A stretch of DNA of 64,000 nucleotides from Methanoregula sp. (GTDB taxonomy: Archaea > Halobacteriota > Methanomicrobia > Methanomicrobiales > Methanospirillaceae): contig NZ_JAJRCG010000003.1 of assembly GCF_028679125.1 (NCBI RefSeq), positions 149,049 to 213,048 of the forward strand, read 5' to 3'. The notes beneath the pieces were generated by a model. It searched no databases, had not been told where the DNA came from, and saw only the letters and a list, made by a program, of their open reading frames with translations. Positions 45,782 through 55,872 of the stretch are shown here, in pieces. Every line of letters starts with the position of its first letter. Position 1 is the first letter of the stretch. A program made the position numbers and the translations under genes.

Positions 45782-47437
45782 CTAGGTTTCCGTGAACCGG
45801 TAGGATCCTTTCGGCACGGTCATTTCGAACCGGACACCCCTGTCGGGTGTACCGGTTTCGGCAATTGCAATACCGGTAATAGCGAGGATCTCCCGGGAAA
45901 GGAAGAGTTCAAGCCCGGTATCCGCTTCGTACTCCCGGTCAAAGATCTTCTCTTTTTCATCGGCTGGGATACCCCTGCCGTTGTCCTCATACATGAGCAC
46001 CATGCAATCCGTTCTCTTTGAGGCGGATACCCGGATCCCGGTTACCTTCCCGCCATGCTGGAGCGAGTTGTCGATCAGGTAAGAGAATACTTTTTTTATC
46101 AGGGGGTCTGCATAAATCTCAAGACCGCTGGCTTTCACCTGAAGGGACACCGGGCCAAGATCCCGGGTTGCCCGGATCGTCCTGAAGGCATCTGCAATAT
46201 CAATCCAGTCAGGTGGCTGGACTCCGACGTCCTTGTAATCGCGTGTGAACATAATCCGTTTCGCAATCAGATCGGCAACGGCCTCTTCTTTTTTGAGTAT
46301 TTCTGCAAATTTGTCAGTGAGTTCCTGTTTTTTCATATACCCGATATATCCCCGGAGGACCGTCAGCTTGTTCAGGATATCATGACGGGTGATGCTGGTC
46401 AGCAGCGCGACCTCGTTGCCTGCTCGTTTCAATGCATCTTCTGCCCGCTTCCGTTCGGTGATATCCATAATGGTTGTTGTTACACCGTAATCCGGATTCT
46501 TCGGGTCGAACGGGCTCACGCTGAGACTTACATCAATAATCGTGCCATCCTTTCTCTGCATACGGGATTCCAGCATCCCGACACCCTTCTCACCCAGCAA
46601 ATTGTACAATTCCTGGTTGATACGGGAATACTCATTGTCATCGGGATAGAGGATACGGGTGTTCCGGCCGGTCAGTTCCTTTGCGGTGTATCCGGTAATG
46701 TCGCAGAGTGAATTATTCACCTTTTTAAAAACACGATCAACAAGAAGACCGACTCCGACCGGAGTGGCGTCAAGCATACTCCGCAGCACGGCATCGTTCT
46801 CGCGGAGCGCCATTTCCGCCCGCTTGTGCTGCTCAACCTCTGTCTGTAACTTTGCGGTTCTTTCCCGGATCCCCTCTTCAAGTTCAAGCTGGTACCGTTT
46901 CATCTCCGAGATATCTTCCAGGATGATGCCGACCGCATGGCTGCCGCTTTCGAACACCAGGGGGATCATTTTCATCTTGAAATACCGGTCATCCAGACCG
47001 CTCCCGAAATGCACATCATAGGAAACTTCGGTTCCGGCAAGTGCCTGTTCAAGAGATGCAAGATAGTCATCCGAAAACCAGGATGCAAGACAGGAATGCT
47101 CGATCTTTTTTCCTTTCAGATCCTCTTTCGTCTGGTTGAAAAAGGTAAGAAACGGTTCGTTTACCTCCTGGATGAACAGGTCGCGGTCGAGAATCAGGAT
47201 CAGGTCTGATGAAAGACTCAGCAGGTTGATCAACGGGAGGCGCTGCGAGAGATAGAAGATCTTTGCCCGGCCCAGCTCGCGCATCTCAGCCTGCCCGGAT
47301 ATCATCATGGAATTGAGGTACTTTGCTGCGGTAGCCCGGTTGAGTGAGAGCTTTTTTGAGACATCCTCAATAGTGAGTCCTTTTGGATTGTCCTTTAATA
47401 AAGACCTGATACGGTTCTGCTCACTTTCCTGACCCAT
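45782..47437 (-). CDS. Winged-HTH, two PAS, histidine kinase protein
   Basis: A 551-residue soluble protein. Residues ~5-65 form a winged helix (IRSLLKDNPKGLTIEDVSKK, LSLNRATAAKYLNSM), followed by PAS domains at about 68-185 and 215-335 separated by a coiled coil, then a kinase with the His box SITRHDILNKLTVLRGYIGY, N box IDNSLQHGG and G boxes EDNGRGIP and DTGLELFLSREIL. A DNA-binding head on a kinase suggests direct transcription control. It is divergent from the chemoreceptor gene, with a palindrome between them. Confidence 0.9.
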   Translation of the reverse strand: MGQESEQNRIRSLLKDNPKGLTIEDVSKKLSLNRATAAKYLNSMMISGQAEMRELGRAKIFYLSQRLPLINLLSLSSDLILILDRDLFIQEVNEPFLTFFNQTKEDLKGKKIEHSCLASWFSDDYLASLEQALAGTEVSYDVHFGSGLDDRYFKMKMIPLVFESGSHAVGIILEDISEMKRYQLELEEGIRERTAKLQTEVEQHKRAEMALRENDAVLRSMLDATPVGVGLLVDRVFKKVNNSLCDITGYTAKELTGRNTRILYPDDNEYSRINQELYNLLGEKGVGMLESRMQRKDGTIIDVSLSVSPFDPKNPDYGVTTTIMDITERKRAEDALKRAGNEVALLTSITRHDILNKLTVLRGYIGYMKKQELTDKFAEILKKEEAVADLIAKRIMFTRDYKDVGVQPPDWIDIADAFRTIRATRDLGPVSLQVKASGLEIYADPLIKKVFSYLIDNSLQHGGKVTGIRVSASKRTDCMVLMYEDNGRGIPADEKEKIFDREYEADTGLELFLSREILAITGIAIAETGTPDRGVRFEMTVPKGSYRFTET

Positions 47438-47488
47438 AGTACCTCAATGTGTATCTGAATATATGGGGATTCTCAATATATATCATTG

Positions 47489-47502
47489 TTGGTAGTTACC
47501 AA
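47489..47502. promoter_or_regulatory. Palindromic operator candidate, kinase / chemoreceptor promoter region
   Basis: TTGGTA-GT-TACCAA, a perfect 6-bp inverted repeat, lies next to TATA-like ATATATAT (about 47477) of the kinase and about 30 bases from GATATATTTAAATATT (47531-47546), the likely TATA element of the chemoreceptor. Its placement suits control of both genes. Confidence 0.5.
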
Positions 47503-47588
47503 TAACCAATCTTGATAATCATCATTGAGCGATATATTTAAATATTATTTACGTGAATGATGGTATTACAAGATGAATGGTGTTAAAA

Positions 47589-49067
47589 ATGGTAGACTTG
47601 AGAACCTATGACATGATTTTTGAAGGAACGCCGCTTGCCCTGTTACTCGTTGACAAGCAACTGAGGAATGTTAAAACAAACAACGAGTTCTGCAAGATGA
47701 CCGGTGTTCCACGCGATCAGATTCTTGGCATGAAACTGACAGATTTCAAGGACCGGGGTATTATGAAATATCTCAAGGATTCCGGGGAATCCTTTGAAGA
47801 TGCGGTATCCCAGAAACGCGTTGTTCACGGCAAGTCAACTGTTGAAACCCCGGTCGGAAGGATAGAAGTATCGCGGACCATGCTTCCTCTGCTCGATGAA
47901 AAAGGGGATCTTGAGTATGTCTATATCACCTACAATGATATCACAAAGATGACCAAGGTCCATGAGTATATCGCACACGAAGTCGACGAGATGGCCAGGA
48001 TCTATGGCATCATGGCCAAGGGAGACCTGACTCAAAGGTACACCATCAGCGAACCCGATACCGATACAAAAGAAAACTACGATATCCTGTGCAAGCTCCG
48101 GGACGCGGTCCGGGGCATTATCATCAGTCTGGAAACGAACATCAATGACGTCAACAAGCGGATGCAGAACCTGACTACCACGTCCGAGAGTGCCACCCGG
48201 AGTGTAGAGGATGCATCCAAGAGCGTGAACCAGATCGCGAAGAATTCCGGCAAAGTCTCCGAGAATGCCCAGAAGGCATCCGAGGGGATCGAGCAGATGG
48301 CCAAGGCAATGCAGGACATGAGCGCAGCAGTAGAAGAGATCACCTCGAGCATGGAGAGCGTCTCGTCCCAGGCCAACACTGCCAACAGTTCGGCAAAGAG
48401 CGGCGCCATCCTTTCAGACAATGTCAACAAGGACATGACGGAAATCACCCGGTCATCTGAAAATGTGTACGGGATTGTCCTGGATATCGGGAAACAGATG
48501 AACGATATCGGCAAGATCATCGTCCTCATCCGCGACCTTGCCAGCCAGACCAACCTGCTTGCCCTCAACGCCGCCATTGAGGCAGCCCGCGCCGGCGAAC
48601 ACGGAAGAGGATTTGCAGTCGTTGCATCGGAGGTCAAGTCGCTGGCTCAGGAATCACGCCAGAGTGCCGAGAAGATCGAGGAAATGATCACGCAGCTCAA
48701 TATTGCCACCAAGAAAGCAACCGAGGCCATGGAGCTGTCCAAAAACCTTGTCAGTAAAGGTGTAACGGAGTCTTCCCAGGCGCTTGATGCATTCAAGACG
48801 ATCCAGAAGGCAGTAGAGGCCGTGGCAAACAGCGCATCAGAAGTGGCAGCTGCAACCCAGGAACAGGCAGCAACCACAGAAGAGATCACGGCAAGCACCA
48901 GCGAAGTAGCCCACCTTATCGAACAGACTGCAAAGGAGGCTGGGGATTCAGCGGCTGCCACGGAAGAGTCTGCAGCTGCCATCGATGAAATCACCCGTAT
49001 GATCGAAACCGTGAACGAGGTTGCTGTAGGTGCCATGGAAGCGAACCGTAAGTTCAAGGTGAACTGA
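47589..49067 (+). CDS. Soluble methyl-accepting chemotaxis protein with PAS domain
   Basis: A 492-residue cytoplasmic chemoreceptor. An N-terminal PAS domain (~5-120: [20 protein letters not shown]) is followed by a linker and the long coiled-coil signalling domain, whose hairpin tip reads [20 protein letters not shown]. There is no transmembrane helix, so it senses an internal signal. I use the ATG at 47589, with GGTG seven bases before it; the frame opens four codons earlier. CheW follows immediately. Confidence 0.95.
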   Translation: MVDLRTYDMIFEGTPLALLLVDKQLRNVKTNNEFCKMTGVPRDQILGMKLTDFKDRGIMKYLKDSGESFEDAVSQKRVVHGKSTVETPVGRIEVSRTMLPLLDEKGDLEYVYITYNDITKMTKVHEYIAHEVDEMARIYGIMAKGDLTQRYTISEPDTDTKENYDILCKLRDAVRGIIISLETNINDVNKRMQNLTTTSESATRSVEDASKSVNQIAKNSGKVSENAQKASEGIEQMAKAMQDMSAAVEEITSSMESVSSQANTANSSAKSGAILSDNVNKDMTEITRSSENVYGIVLDIGKQMNDIGKIIVLIRDLASQTNLLALNAAIEAARAGEHGRGFAVVASEVKSLAQESRQSAEKIEEMITQLNIATKKATEAMELSKNLVSKGVTESSQALDAFKTIQKAVEAVANSASEVAAATQEQAATTEEITASTSEVAHLIEQTAKEAGDSAAATEESAAAIDEITRMIETVNEVAVGAMEANRKFKVN

Positions 49068-49084
49068 ACGCGGGAGGTGGAGCC

Positions 49085-49615
49085 ATGAGTGCCAAGGCAA
49101 GCGAACCTGTCGCAACCGTAATAGAATCCCCAAGATCCCAAAAGGAGAAGGACTCCATCCAGGTCGTGGAGTTTGTGCTGGGGAACGAAAACTTTGCCAT
49201 CGATCTCTTCGATGTGAAGGAAGTAGTTGAGTACACGACTATCACAAAACTGCCCAATGTCCCGGCCTATGTCCGGGGCATCATCGATCTCCGCGGCGAG
49301 ATCACGATGATCATCGATCTCAAGCACCGGATGAACATTACTGAAGAGAGTACCAAGTCGCTTGAGGCATCACGGATCATTGTTCTCGATGACCAGATCG
49401 CAAAGTCAAAACTGGGTATTCTTGTCGATGATGTGACATCCGTATCAACATTTGACGCCCCCCAGGTGGATTATACATCATCCGTTAACCAGGAAGACAG
49501 CGCCATCATCGGCATTATCAAGCGCAAGGTGAAGGTCAAGGACAAAGAGAAGAATGAACTGATCATCTGGATAGGACTCAAGCGGCTGCTCGCGGATATT
49601 GATGCATCAGTTTGA
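49085..49615 (+). CDS. cheW: Chemotaxis coupling protein CheW
   Basis: Links chemoreceptors to the kinase CheA (not in the window). The CheW fold is evident: IQVVEFVLGNENFAIDLFDV, KLPNVPAYVRGIIDLRGEIT, MIIDLKHRM and GILVDDVTSVSTF. Its 176 residues include a ~20-residue polar N-terminal extension. GGGAGGTGGA directly before the ATG is a strong ribosome site. It lies 17 bases after the chemoreceptor gene. Confidence 0.96.
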   Translation: MSAKASEPVATVIESPRSQKEKDSIQVVEFVLGNENFAIDLFDVKEVVEYTTITKLPNVPAYVRGIIDLRGEITMIIDLKHRMNITEESTKSLEASRIIVLDDQIAKSKLGILVDDVTSVSTFDAPQVDYTSSVNQEDSAIIGIIKRKVKVKDKEKNELIIWIGLKRLLADIDASV

Positions 49616-49797
49616 ATTGCACGACACCCCAAAAAAGCGGGAATCCTGCCACATCATACATTTTTATCATCTGAAGGTTTTTTATCCCTTCAGGTGACCT
49701 CTTTCGGGTATCCCGAGAAGTGATCCGGATTACCTGACTCCACAAAAGATTTTCACAATTCACGTATTCACCGGCATGAATCCCGTGTTTTCCCGGT

Positions 49798-50121
49798 TCA
49801 GTCTTTCAACTGGTCCTGGTACCATCGGTCAACAGGAACAAAGGTGGATGTCGCCAGTGCGATCCGGACTGCGAGCAGGTGCCAGCAGGTCCGGCCCCGG
49901 AACATGAAATCACGGCAGGTACAGAAATCATCTTCAACAATATAACGGGAGGTTCTCCCTTCGACAACAAAAAAGTCCAGGTACTTCAGGACCTTGCCGT
50001 CATCGATGGCGGCGAGCGCTTTCTTCCCCTTCGCGCTAAACACGGTTTCGATCTCGCGGCGGAGCTCGTCATCGAGAGATTTCTGTTCTGCAAGGTGCTG
50101 CCAGAGTACGGTATCGTTCAT
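49798..50121 (-). CDS. SWIM zinc-finger protein
   Basis: A 107-residue protein with a SWIM motif, CTCRDFMFRGRTCWHLLAV (CxC...CxH), near residues 68-86. SWIM domains bind DNA or protein; stand-alone archaeal versions have been linked to recombination accessory roles, which is only a hint. The ATG overlaps the stop of the Nif3-like gene by 4 bases. Confidence 0.85.
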   Translation of the reverse strand: MNDTVLWQHLAEQKSLDDELRREIETVFSAKGKKALAAIDDGKVLKYLDFFVVEGRTSRYIVEDDFCTCRDFMFRGRTCWHLLAVRIALATSTFVPVDRWYQDQLKD

Positions 50122-50825
50122 GGGATAATACGAAGGACTGGGGTGTCGTCGATATACTGCCAGCCGCGCCGGGCCGCGAGCCTCTTCATGGCGGGTGCTT
50201 CAAGGGCATAGTGCGTGGCCTCGATACAGGGTAGCGGGGCGGAGCGGTATACTGAATGTTTGAGCTCGGCAGAGAGGAACGCATCGGCACCACCGGCTTT
50301 TGCTTCGGCAAGGAGCTCATCATCAAAGCCGCTGCCGGCAATAATCGCAAGCCGGTTCACTGATGTGAGATCTCCCCAGATACGCAGGGGGCAGCCAAGC
50401 CGCCGGGCGATCTCTTCAGGCGATATAGTACACGTTCCGATCATCCCCAGCGTAAGCGGGATTCTCTCTTCAAGCGAGAGGAGTTCTGCGAGCGCATCGT
50501 TCACGCCCTCTGCTGCATGGTCGTAATTGGTATGCATAACCCAGATATTCATGCGGGCGGAGAGCACATCACGCATGAGGGAGGCAAGGTTTCCGGTCAA
50601 TGAGGTCACCGGGGTCCAGATGGGTGGGTGATGGACAACCAGCATGCCGGCGCCCAGCCGGATCGCTTCCCGCACCACGGCCGGGGTCGCGTCAAGGGCA
50701 CAACAGACAGTTTCAAACGCCGGGTCTCCTTCCACGATCAGGCCGATCTTACCGGCATCGAAATCCTCCGCAAGTTCCGGGGGGGCCAGCCGTTCCATCT
50801 CGTACGTGAAGGTCTGCACATCCAT
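50118..50825 (-). CDS. Nif3-like dinuclear metal protein
   Basis: A 235-residue member of the NIF3/DUF34 family, thought to be a metal-dependent hydrolase, GTP cyclohydrolase-like or chaperone; the function is unsettled. Metal ligands appear as LVVHHPPIW (His pair, ~74-75), MHTNYDHAAEGVND (~98-111) and the late ELKHSVYRS and EATHYALEA. It is translationally coupled with the SWIM protein. Confidence 0.93.
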   Translation of the reverse strand: MDVQTFTYEMERLAPPELAEDFDAGKIGLIVEGDPAFETVCCALDATPAVVREAIRLGAGMLVVHHPPIWTPVTSLTGNLASLMRDVLSARMNIWVMHTNYDHAAEGVNDALAELLSLEERIPLTLGMIGTCTISPEEIARRLGCPLRIWGDLTSVNRLAIIAGSGFDDELLAEAKAGGADAFLSAELKHSVYRSAPLPCIEATHYALEAPAMKRLAARRGWQYIDDTPVLRIIP

Positions 50826-50915
50826 ACAGGATCATCGCTCTTTGGGATTAAATAGCATTTATTACCCAAAGTAATAACAATTGCCTTAAATATTCGGAAA
50901 ACGGAATATCCGGTC

Positions 50916-52424
50916 ATGGAGAAGACAATCGGCCAGATCAATGAACGCATCCGCGAGGGCAGTGCCCGGGTCGTCACCGCGGAGGAGATGCCCGGCATCG
51001 TTGCCGAACTCGGGGAGAATGGGGCACTCAGGGAGGTTGACGTTGTGACAACGGGGACCTTCGGGGCCATGTGCTCGTCCGGCGCGTTCCTCAACTTCGG
51101 CCACGCCGAACCCCCCATCCGGATGGAGCGGATCTGGCTGAACAATGTCGAAGCCTATGGCGGGCTTGCAGCCGTGGACACGTACATCGGCGCCACCCAG
51201 CAGTCCGATACGCAGGAATCGGAATATGGCGGGGCACACGTGATCGAGGATCTCGTTGCCGGGAAATCCGTGGAACTCCGGGCCAGTTCCCGCGGCACGG
51301 ACTGTTACCCGCGCCGGACCATCACCACCGATCTCCTGCTCGAAAACCTCAACCAGGCGATCATGTGCAACCCGCGCAACGCCTACCAGCGCTACAACGC
51401 CGCAACCAATACGACGGATCGGACCCTTCACACGTATATGGGGACGCTCCTGCCCGGCAACGGCAATGTCACGTTCTCGGGAGCCGGGCTCCTGAACCCG
51501 ATATCGAACGACCCGAAACTCCGGCTCATCGGCAGCGGCGTGCCGATCTTCCTGTGCGGGGCGCCGGGTATGGTGATTGGGGAAGGTACCCAGCACTCGC
51601 CGGCAGGTGGCTTTGGCACGCTGATGGTGACGGGAAACATGAAGCAGATGTCCCAGGATTACCTCCGGGCTGCGACCATGACCGGGTATGGTGTTACCCT
51701 CTATGTCGGCCTCGGCATCCCCCTGCCGGTACTCGACCTCGATGTTGTCCGGGCAACCGCTGTCCGCGACGAGGACATATCGGTCGATATTCTCGACTAT
51801 AGTGTGCCAAGCCGGTCCCGCCCGACCATCCGGTCGGCCACCTACGCAGAACTCCGCAGCGGATCGGTCGAGATCCATGGCGAGGAGGTACGGACGTCCT
51901 CGCTCTCCAGCTTCCGCGGGGCAAGGAAGGTTGCAGCAGAACTGAAGGCATGGGTAGAGAAAGGCACCATGGAACTCGCGCTCCCGACGCGGCTTATCGA
52001 CGCAACCCGCCAGGCAAAACCCATGCACCAGACCAAGAAAGGTGCCCGCGTGCTGGACATCATGGACCGCTCCGTTATCACGATTGGTGAGACAGAAGAT
52101 ATCCGGACTGCGGCGAAAAAACTTCTCAAGGGTGAGACCAACCACCTGCCCGTGGTCAACGGACAGGGTGTGCTGGTCGGTATTGTCACCACGTTCGATG
52201 TCTCGAAAGCCGTGGCGAACCCCGGCAAGGCCCACCTGGTAAAGGATATCATGAAGACCAAAGTGATCACGGCCGCACCGGACGAGGCGGTCGATATCGC
52301 TATCCAGAAACTGGAGCAGAACAATATCAGCGCCCTGCCGGTTGTTGACAAGCAGCAGCACGTCATTGCGCTCCTCACGGCCATGGACTTAGGGAAACTC
52401 TTCGGCGGGAGGTGGCTGAAATGA
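50916..52424 (+). CDS. L-aspartate semialdehyde sulfurtransferase (COG1900/DUF39) with CBS pair
   Basis: Central enzyme of the methanogen homocysteine pathway, inserting sulfide-derived sulfur into aspartate semialdehyde. The 502-residue protein has the DUF39 core (~1-370, with TTGTFGAMCSSGAFLNFGHA and IFLCGAPGMVIGEGTQHSPA) and a C-terminal CBS pair (~378-500, VLDIMDRSVITIGETED and VKDIMKTKVITAAPDEA) that may sense S-adenosylmethionine or nucleotides. It overlaps the ferredoxin gene by 4 bases. Confidence 0.93.
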   Translation: MEKTIGQINERIREGSARVVTAEEMPGIVAELGENGALREVDVVTTGTFGAMCSSGAFLNFGHAEPPIRMERIWLNNVEAYGGLAAVDTYIGATQQSDTQESEYGGAHVIEDLVAGKSVELRASSRGTDCYPRRTITTDLLLENLNQAIMCNPRNAYQRYNAATNTTDRTLHTYMGTLLPGNGNVTFSGAGLLNPISNDPKLRLIGSGVPIFLCGAPGMVIGEGTQHSPAGGFGTLMVTGNMKQMSQDYLRAATMTGYGVTLYVGLGIPLPVLDLDVVRATAVRDEDISVDILDYSVPSRSRPTIRSATYAELRSGSVEIHGEEVRTSSLSSFRGARKVAAELKAWVEKGTMELALPTRLIDATRQAKPMHQTKKGARVLDIMDRSVITIGETEDIRTAAKKLLKGETNHLPVVNGQGVLVGIVTTFDVSKAVANPGKAHLVKDIMKTKVITAAPDEAVDIAIQKLEQNNISALPVVDKQQHVIALLTAMDLGKLFGGRWLK

Positions 52425-52807
52425 AACTCCTTGTCACCTTCTCGCGGGGCAAGGGCCGGAAGCCGGTCATTGCACAGGTTGTCAAGGACACGGGCGTGCT
52501 TATCAACGTGGAGCGGGCGAACATCGACTCCTCCGAAGGCGAGGCACTTATCGATGTTCCCGACGACCAGTGCCGGCTTGTCCGCGACTCGATGACCAGC
52601 CTCGGGGCTGACGTCCGTATCCTCGATCATGGCGTTACGTTCAACGAGAGCGAGTGCGTGGACTGCGGGGCATGCATCAGCGTCTGTCCCCGCGAGGTCT
52701 TCTCGTTCGATCCGGACTGGAAACTCCGGCTCGATGAAGAGAAGTGCATCCTCTGCGGGAAGTGCATCGATGCCTGCCCGCACCGGGCGCTGACCCTGCC
52801 GCTATGA
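52421..52807 (+). CDS. NIL-domain polyferredoxin, homocysteine pathway
   Basis: A 128-residue electron carrier working with the sulfurtransferase. Residues 1-75 form a NIL ligand-binding domain, followed by two [4Fe-4S] motifs, CVDCGACISVCP and CILCGKCIDACP. The ATG at 52421 overlaps the preceding stop (ATGA), and the end overlaps the next gene in the same way, so the three genes form one tightly coupled operon. Confidence 0.94.
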   Translation: MKLLVTFSRGKGRKPVIAQVVKDTGVLINVERANIDSSEGEALIDVPDDQCRLVRDSMTSLGADVRILDHGVTFNESECVDCGACISVCPREVFSFDPDWKLRLDEEKCILCGKCIDACPHRALTLPL

Positions 52808-53517
52808 TCCGGGTGCCGTTCCGGTTCCGCGAGACGATCGCAACGATCCTTGCGGACGACCCGGCGCACGTTGAGGCTGCGAAATCGGGGATCCTTGCGG
52901 CCCGCCAGGAGCTGGAGGCCTACATAGCCCGCGATCCTTTTTTTGCCGCAACATTCGATCCTTACTCGCCCGATTCAGATGACCGGGTGATCGTCCGGAT
53001 GGCCGATGCAACACGGAAGGCCGGGGTCGGGCCGATGGCTGCGGTTGCCGGTGCAATTGCATGGGCGGGCATAGAAGCAATGCAGGAAGCCGGCGCATCA
53101 TTTGGCGTGATCGACAATGGCGGTGACATTGCGCTCATCGCCGACCGGCCGGTCCGGGTCGGCGTCCATGCCGGGGAGGCGGCCCTCTCCAACCGGATCG
53201 CGTTTGTCGTGCCCCCGCAGGATCGGGTGCTCGGCATCTGCACGTCTTCGGCCACGGTCGGGCCATCCATCTCGTTTGGCATTGCGGATGCCGTTACGAT
53301 CTTCTCGCACGATGTTGCGCTGGCCGATGCATGGGCGACCTCGGTCTGCAATCAGATCCGTCCGGATGACCGGTCGGTACTCGACCGGATCGATCCTTCA
53401 GAAGTCAGCGGCGTGTTTGCCATCATGGGGGATGAGACCGTGGAATGGGGAGAACTTCCCCCGCTCTTCGGGGCCGTGGTGGACGAGCAGCTGATCAGTG
53501 CCGGGGACCGGCAGTGA
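52804..53517 (+). CDS. UPF0280 protein (COG2122), sulfide assimilation
   Basis: A 237-residue ApbE-like protein of COG2122. In Methanosarcina a member is required for efficient sulfide use in homocysteine synthesis, matching its place in this operon. Family stretches include VGPMAAVAGAIAWAGIEAMQ, FGVIDNGGDIAL, ICTSSATVGPSISFGIADAV and DAWATSVCNQI. It overlaps the ferredoxin gene by 4 bases and is the last gene before the CRISPR array. Confidence 0.93.
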   Translation: MIRVPFRFRETIATILADDPAHVEAAKSGILAARQELEAYIARDPFFAATFDPYSPDSDDRVIVRMADATRKAGVGPMAAVAGAIAWAGIEAMQEAGASFGVIDNGGDIALIADRPVRVGVHAGEAALSNRIAFVVPPQDRVLGICTSSATVGPSISFGIADAVTIFSHDVALADAWATSVCNQIRPDDRSVLDRIDPSEVSGVFAIMGDETVEWGELPPLFGAVVDEQLISAGDRQ

Positions 53518-53610
53518 ACGGGAAAAATTCAGCCGGACGGTTAAGACAAAAAATAATTTCGCATCGATTAATAATTCACGGATGACTTTGTTGAGTCGGA
53601 TGTTGAATTC

Positions 53611-53644
53611 ATTTCAATCAACACATGCCCGTTAAGGGTGTGAT
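53611..53644 (-). repeat. Fossil CRISPR repeat beyond the array end
   Basis: ATTTCAATCAACACATGCCC and the following GTTAAGGGTGTGAT align with the array repeat, with about six substitutions and two inserted bases. It is separated from the first clear repeat by 34 bases, exactly one spacer length, so it is a decayed repeat with its spacer at the leader-distal end. Confidence 0.7.
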
Positions 53645-53678
53645 AATAGTTTTCCCAAATTCCCTCCTCATGGATATG

Positions 53679-55643
53679 ATTTCAATCCACACTCCCGCAA
53701 AGGGAGTGACTCGTTAGGTACTTTGTGGCGTATCCCGCTGGGTTATTTCAATCCACACTCCCACGAAGAGAGTGACTGCCTTGAGAATGACGTGGTCGAT
53801 CGATGGATAATATTTCCTGATGTCATTTCAATCCACACTCCCGCGAAGGGAGTGACAATGGGTCGCGGCCTGAATGACTTCTGGAGAACCATTTCAATCC
53901 ACACTCCCGCGAAGGGAGTGACCCAGTTTGCAGGCTGCCTTGATCTCCTTGTCAATATTTCAATCCACACTCCCACGAAGAGAGTGACTGCCTTGAGAAT
54001 GACGTGGTCGATCGATGGATAATATTTCCTGATGTCATTTCAATCCACACTCCCGCGAAGGGAGTGACCCGGTTGGACAAGATGAAAGCCGCTGCGAATC
54101 CATTTCAATCCACACTCCCGCGAAGGGAGTGACGGACCAGGTAAGCCAAGGAACTCTTGATCCTGCATTTCAATCCACACTCCCGCGAAGGGAGTGACAC
54201 CACCCTAGTCCGATCTGCATGAGAGCGAGTTATTTCAATCCACACTCCCGCGAAGGGAGTGACGTTCGCTCCAGTCCTCATGATTTTTCCATGCAACATT
54301 TCAATCCACACTCCCGCGAAGGGAGTGACGACTTCGTGAGCGTTGCTCTCTTTGTCGAGTATATTTCAATCCACACTCCCGCGAAGGGAGTGACCACCCA
54401 TCAGGTCCTTGGCTTTGAGACCTCCTGATTTCAATCCACACTCCCGCGAAGGGAGTGACCAGAAGCCAGTAACAGCACGATATCAAACATCCTATTTCAA
54501 TCCACACTCCCGCGAAGGGAGTGACTCGATGTAGCGCTGCACCGCATGAGGGGAGATATTTCAATCCACACTCCCGCGAAGGGAGTGACTGGATCTGTAA
54601 GAAAGGAGGCGCGTGATGTCGAGGATTTCAATCCACACTCCCGCGAAGGGAGTGACATGCGAACAGTGCCAGGGACTCGGGAAAGGCGGATTTCAATCCA
54701 CACTCCCGCGAAGGGAGTGACGAACCCGGTAAACAGGGATCCCACGGAGATTGCATTTCAATCCACACTCCCGCGAAGGGAGTGACGTCATGTCTATTCC
54801 ATGACCTTTGGTAAGGCAAAAATTTCAATCCACACTCCCGCGAAGGGAGTGACTTCGGCGGCGATATCGCCCCCCCCTACTCCGGAATTTCAATCCACAC
54901 TCCCGCGAAGGGAGTGACCCTCAGGGGGGTACAAGCGCATGACGTCCGGAATATTTCAATCCACACTCCCGCGAAGGGAGTGACTCTCGTAAATTACCCA
55001 ATCATCATCAGCAGATATTATTTCAATCCACACTCCCGCGAAGGGAGTGACGCGATCTTTGCCTTAATGAGATCTATCTTGGTGTTATTTCAATCCACAC
55101 TCCCGCGAAGGGAGTGACGAGTGAGCCGCCAGATCTTTCCCTCACGGTACTGATTTCAATCCACACTCCCGCGAAGGGAGTGACCTGATAAGTACCGACA
55201 CACCCACAAAACACCCGGATTTCAATCCACACTCCCGCGAAGGGAGTGACGGTTTGTCGATGCCCCTAAAATTGTGGGCAACAATATTTCAATCCACACT
55301 CCCGCGAAGGGAGTGACCGGCTCACTTACTGGATGCAACCGGCGAGATTTATTTCAATCCACACTCCCGCGAAGGGAGTGACAGTAGTGCAAGCATGGCA
55401 GGAGGGGGGATGATATATTTCAATCCACACTCCCGCGAAGGGAGTGACATGGCAGCGGAACTCTGATTGTTCCGAGTTGCTATTTCAATCCACACTCCCG
55501 CGAAGGGAGTGACCTTGCAGCGATCTTCACGGAGGCCGGCCACTATATTTCAATCCACACTCCCGCGAAGGGAGTGACGGACGGCAGGAAAGGCCCCATT
55601 ATCAAGGAACTATTTCAATCCACACTCCCGCGAAGGGAGTGAC
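53679..55643 (-). CRISPR. Type I-C CRISPR array, 30 repeats, 29 spacers
   Basis: The repeat is 32 bp, written on the plus strand as ATTTCAATCC...GGGAGTGAC; its reverse complement (GTCACTCCC...GGATTGAAAT) is the usual type I-C form, so the array is transcribed on the minus strand away from cas2. Spacers are 32-35 bp except two identical 48-bp spacers. Most repeats are identical; the three variants (53679, 53745, 53957) are all at the leader-distal end, with 53745 and 53957 sharing the same CACGAAGAG change. I saw no spacer match elsewhere in the window by eye. Confidence 0.98.
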
Positions 55644-55872
55644 TGCAAATAACCAGATTCGCGGTTGTAGAGAAATAATTGATCCTGTTGCAGAAAATGA
55701 AAAATCAACAGGAAATTATCATACGATTCATCGGCATTTTTTGTTCGTAAGATCCCGGTTTTTCTACTCGATTTTTAAAAATTCCAGAAAAAAAACAAAA
55801 AACTAAATAGCGGAATCCATTTTTCTCAGCGAAGGTATCGGGAAAACAATGGTAACTGAGGGTTCGCACCCA
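55644..55872 (-). promoter_or_regulatory. CRISPR leader
   Basis: A/T-rich 229-bp region between cas2 and the first (leader-proximal) repeat, with A-runs and a TTTTTAAAAATCG TATA-like element near 55771 on the minus strand. No gene is present. Position next to unmutated repeats supports the leader assignment. Confidence 0.7.

Noticed and set aside
53723..55543. Several short frames through the CRISPR array on both strands (for example repeating ISIHTPAKGVT)
   Set aside because: They are translations of the repeats.
53679..55643. Self-targeting spacers against the integrated element
   Set aside because: I compared the spacers by eye with the 19.5-25.2 kb sequence and found no match; a computed search is still the proper test.
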